5,834 nt of DNA. It comes from an uncultured Saprospiraceae bacterium (GTDB taxonomy: Bacteria > Bacteroidota > Bacteroidia > Chitinophagales > Saprospiraceae). The stretch covers positions 1-5,834 of the forward strand of contig CALGLS010000146.1 in assembly GCA_937959375.1 (NCBI GenBank), in the 5' to 3' direction. Of the stretch, positions 5,767 through 5,834 are shown in pieces. Position 1 is the stretch's first letter. The number at the start of each line of letters is the position of its first letter. A model generated the notes under the pieces. The model made no database searches. It had not been told where the DNA came from and was given only the letters and a program-made list of their open reading frames with translations. Position numbers and translations under genes: made by a program.

Positions 5767-5834
5767 TTATGTCTTCAACAATTCTACATATTCTATCGGC
5801 TTGTCGCCAAACAGTAAAATATTCTGCCAAAGAA
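5767..5834 (-). CDS. Possible C-terminus of an unidentified protein (5' end outside window)
   Basis: A minus-strand frame open from the right edge ends at TAA (5767-5769) and encodes 21 residues, including LLFGDKPIEYVELLKT. The composition looks protein-like and the codons resemble those of the neighbouring genes, but the fragment is too short to assign to a family. A second minus-strand frame ends at 5762 (ending CRIVEDIR), and a plus-strand frame from ATG 5769 is also open to the edge, so the choice is uncertain. If real, the gene would end 82 bp before the MITE-like element and be co-directional with the glycosylase gene. Confidence 0.3.
   Translation of the reverse strand, partial: LWQNILLFGDKPIEYVELLKT

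Noticed and set aside
5769..5834. Plus-strand ATG at 5769 with an open frame to the window edge.
   Set aside because: Only 22 codons are visible, with no start context and a less convincing composition than the minus-strand frame ending at 5767. It cannot be excluded.

Overview
The window looks like a piece of a Bacteroidota chromosome. A lineage near the marine Saprospiria or Lewinella group is possible but only a guess. The grounds are a C-terminal type IX secretion (T9SS) sorting domain, signal peptides ending in Ala-Gln, A-rich leaders without Shine-Dalgarno sequences, and AT-rich spacers. All supported genes lie on the minus strand, so the transcription order runs from high to low coordinates.

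Layout in the direction of transcription. A possible 3' end of an unidentified gene enters at the right edge (5834 to 5767). Next comes a 115-bp non-coding palindromic element (5570-5684) with terminal inverted repeats and a 9-bp flanking duplication, best read as a MITE inserted in the leader of the next gene. That gene (5541-4933) encodes a short AlkA-type DNA-3-methyladenine glycosylase with its helix-hairpin-helix and catalytic Asp present. A 380-bp spacer (4553-4932) follows, rich in degenerate hexanucleotide (TTCNNA) arrays, a hairpin and a roughly 10-bp quasi-repeat. Then comes a 928-residue exported protein with N-terminal TPR repeats and a C-terminal CHAT (caspase-like) protease domain with an intact His/Cys pair (4552-1766). 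After a 104-bp gap, a secreted seven-repeat FG-GAP/VCBS beta-propeller protein (1661 to the left edge) carries an N-terminal Ig-like domain and a T9SS type A sorting domain cut by the window end.

The CHAT-TPR and propeller genes share a strand and both products leave the cytoplasm, so they may be co-transcribed. A functional link is inference only. The glycosylase is an ordinary base-excision repair gene with no evident connection to them. No CRISPR array, RNA gene or transposase gene was seen. The most notable non-coding signals are the MITE-like element, the hexamer arrays, and the exact 51/49-residue alternation of the propeller repeats.
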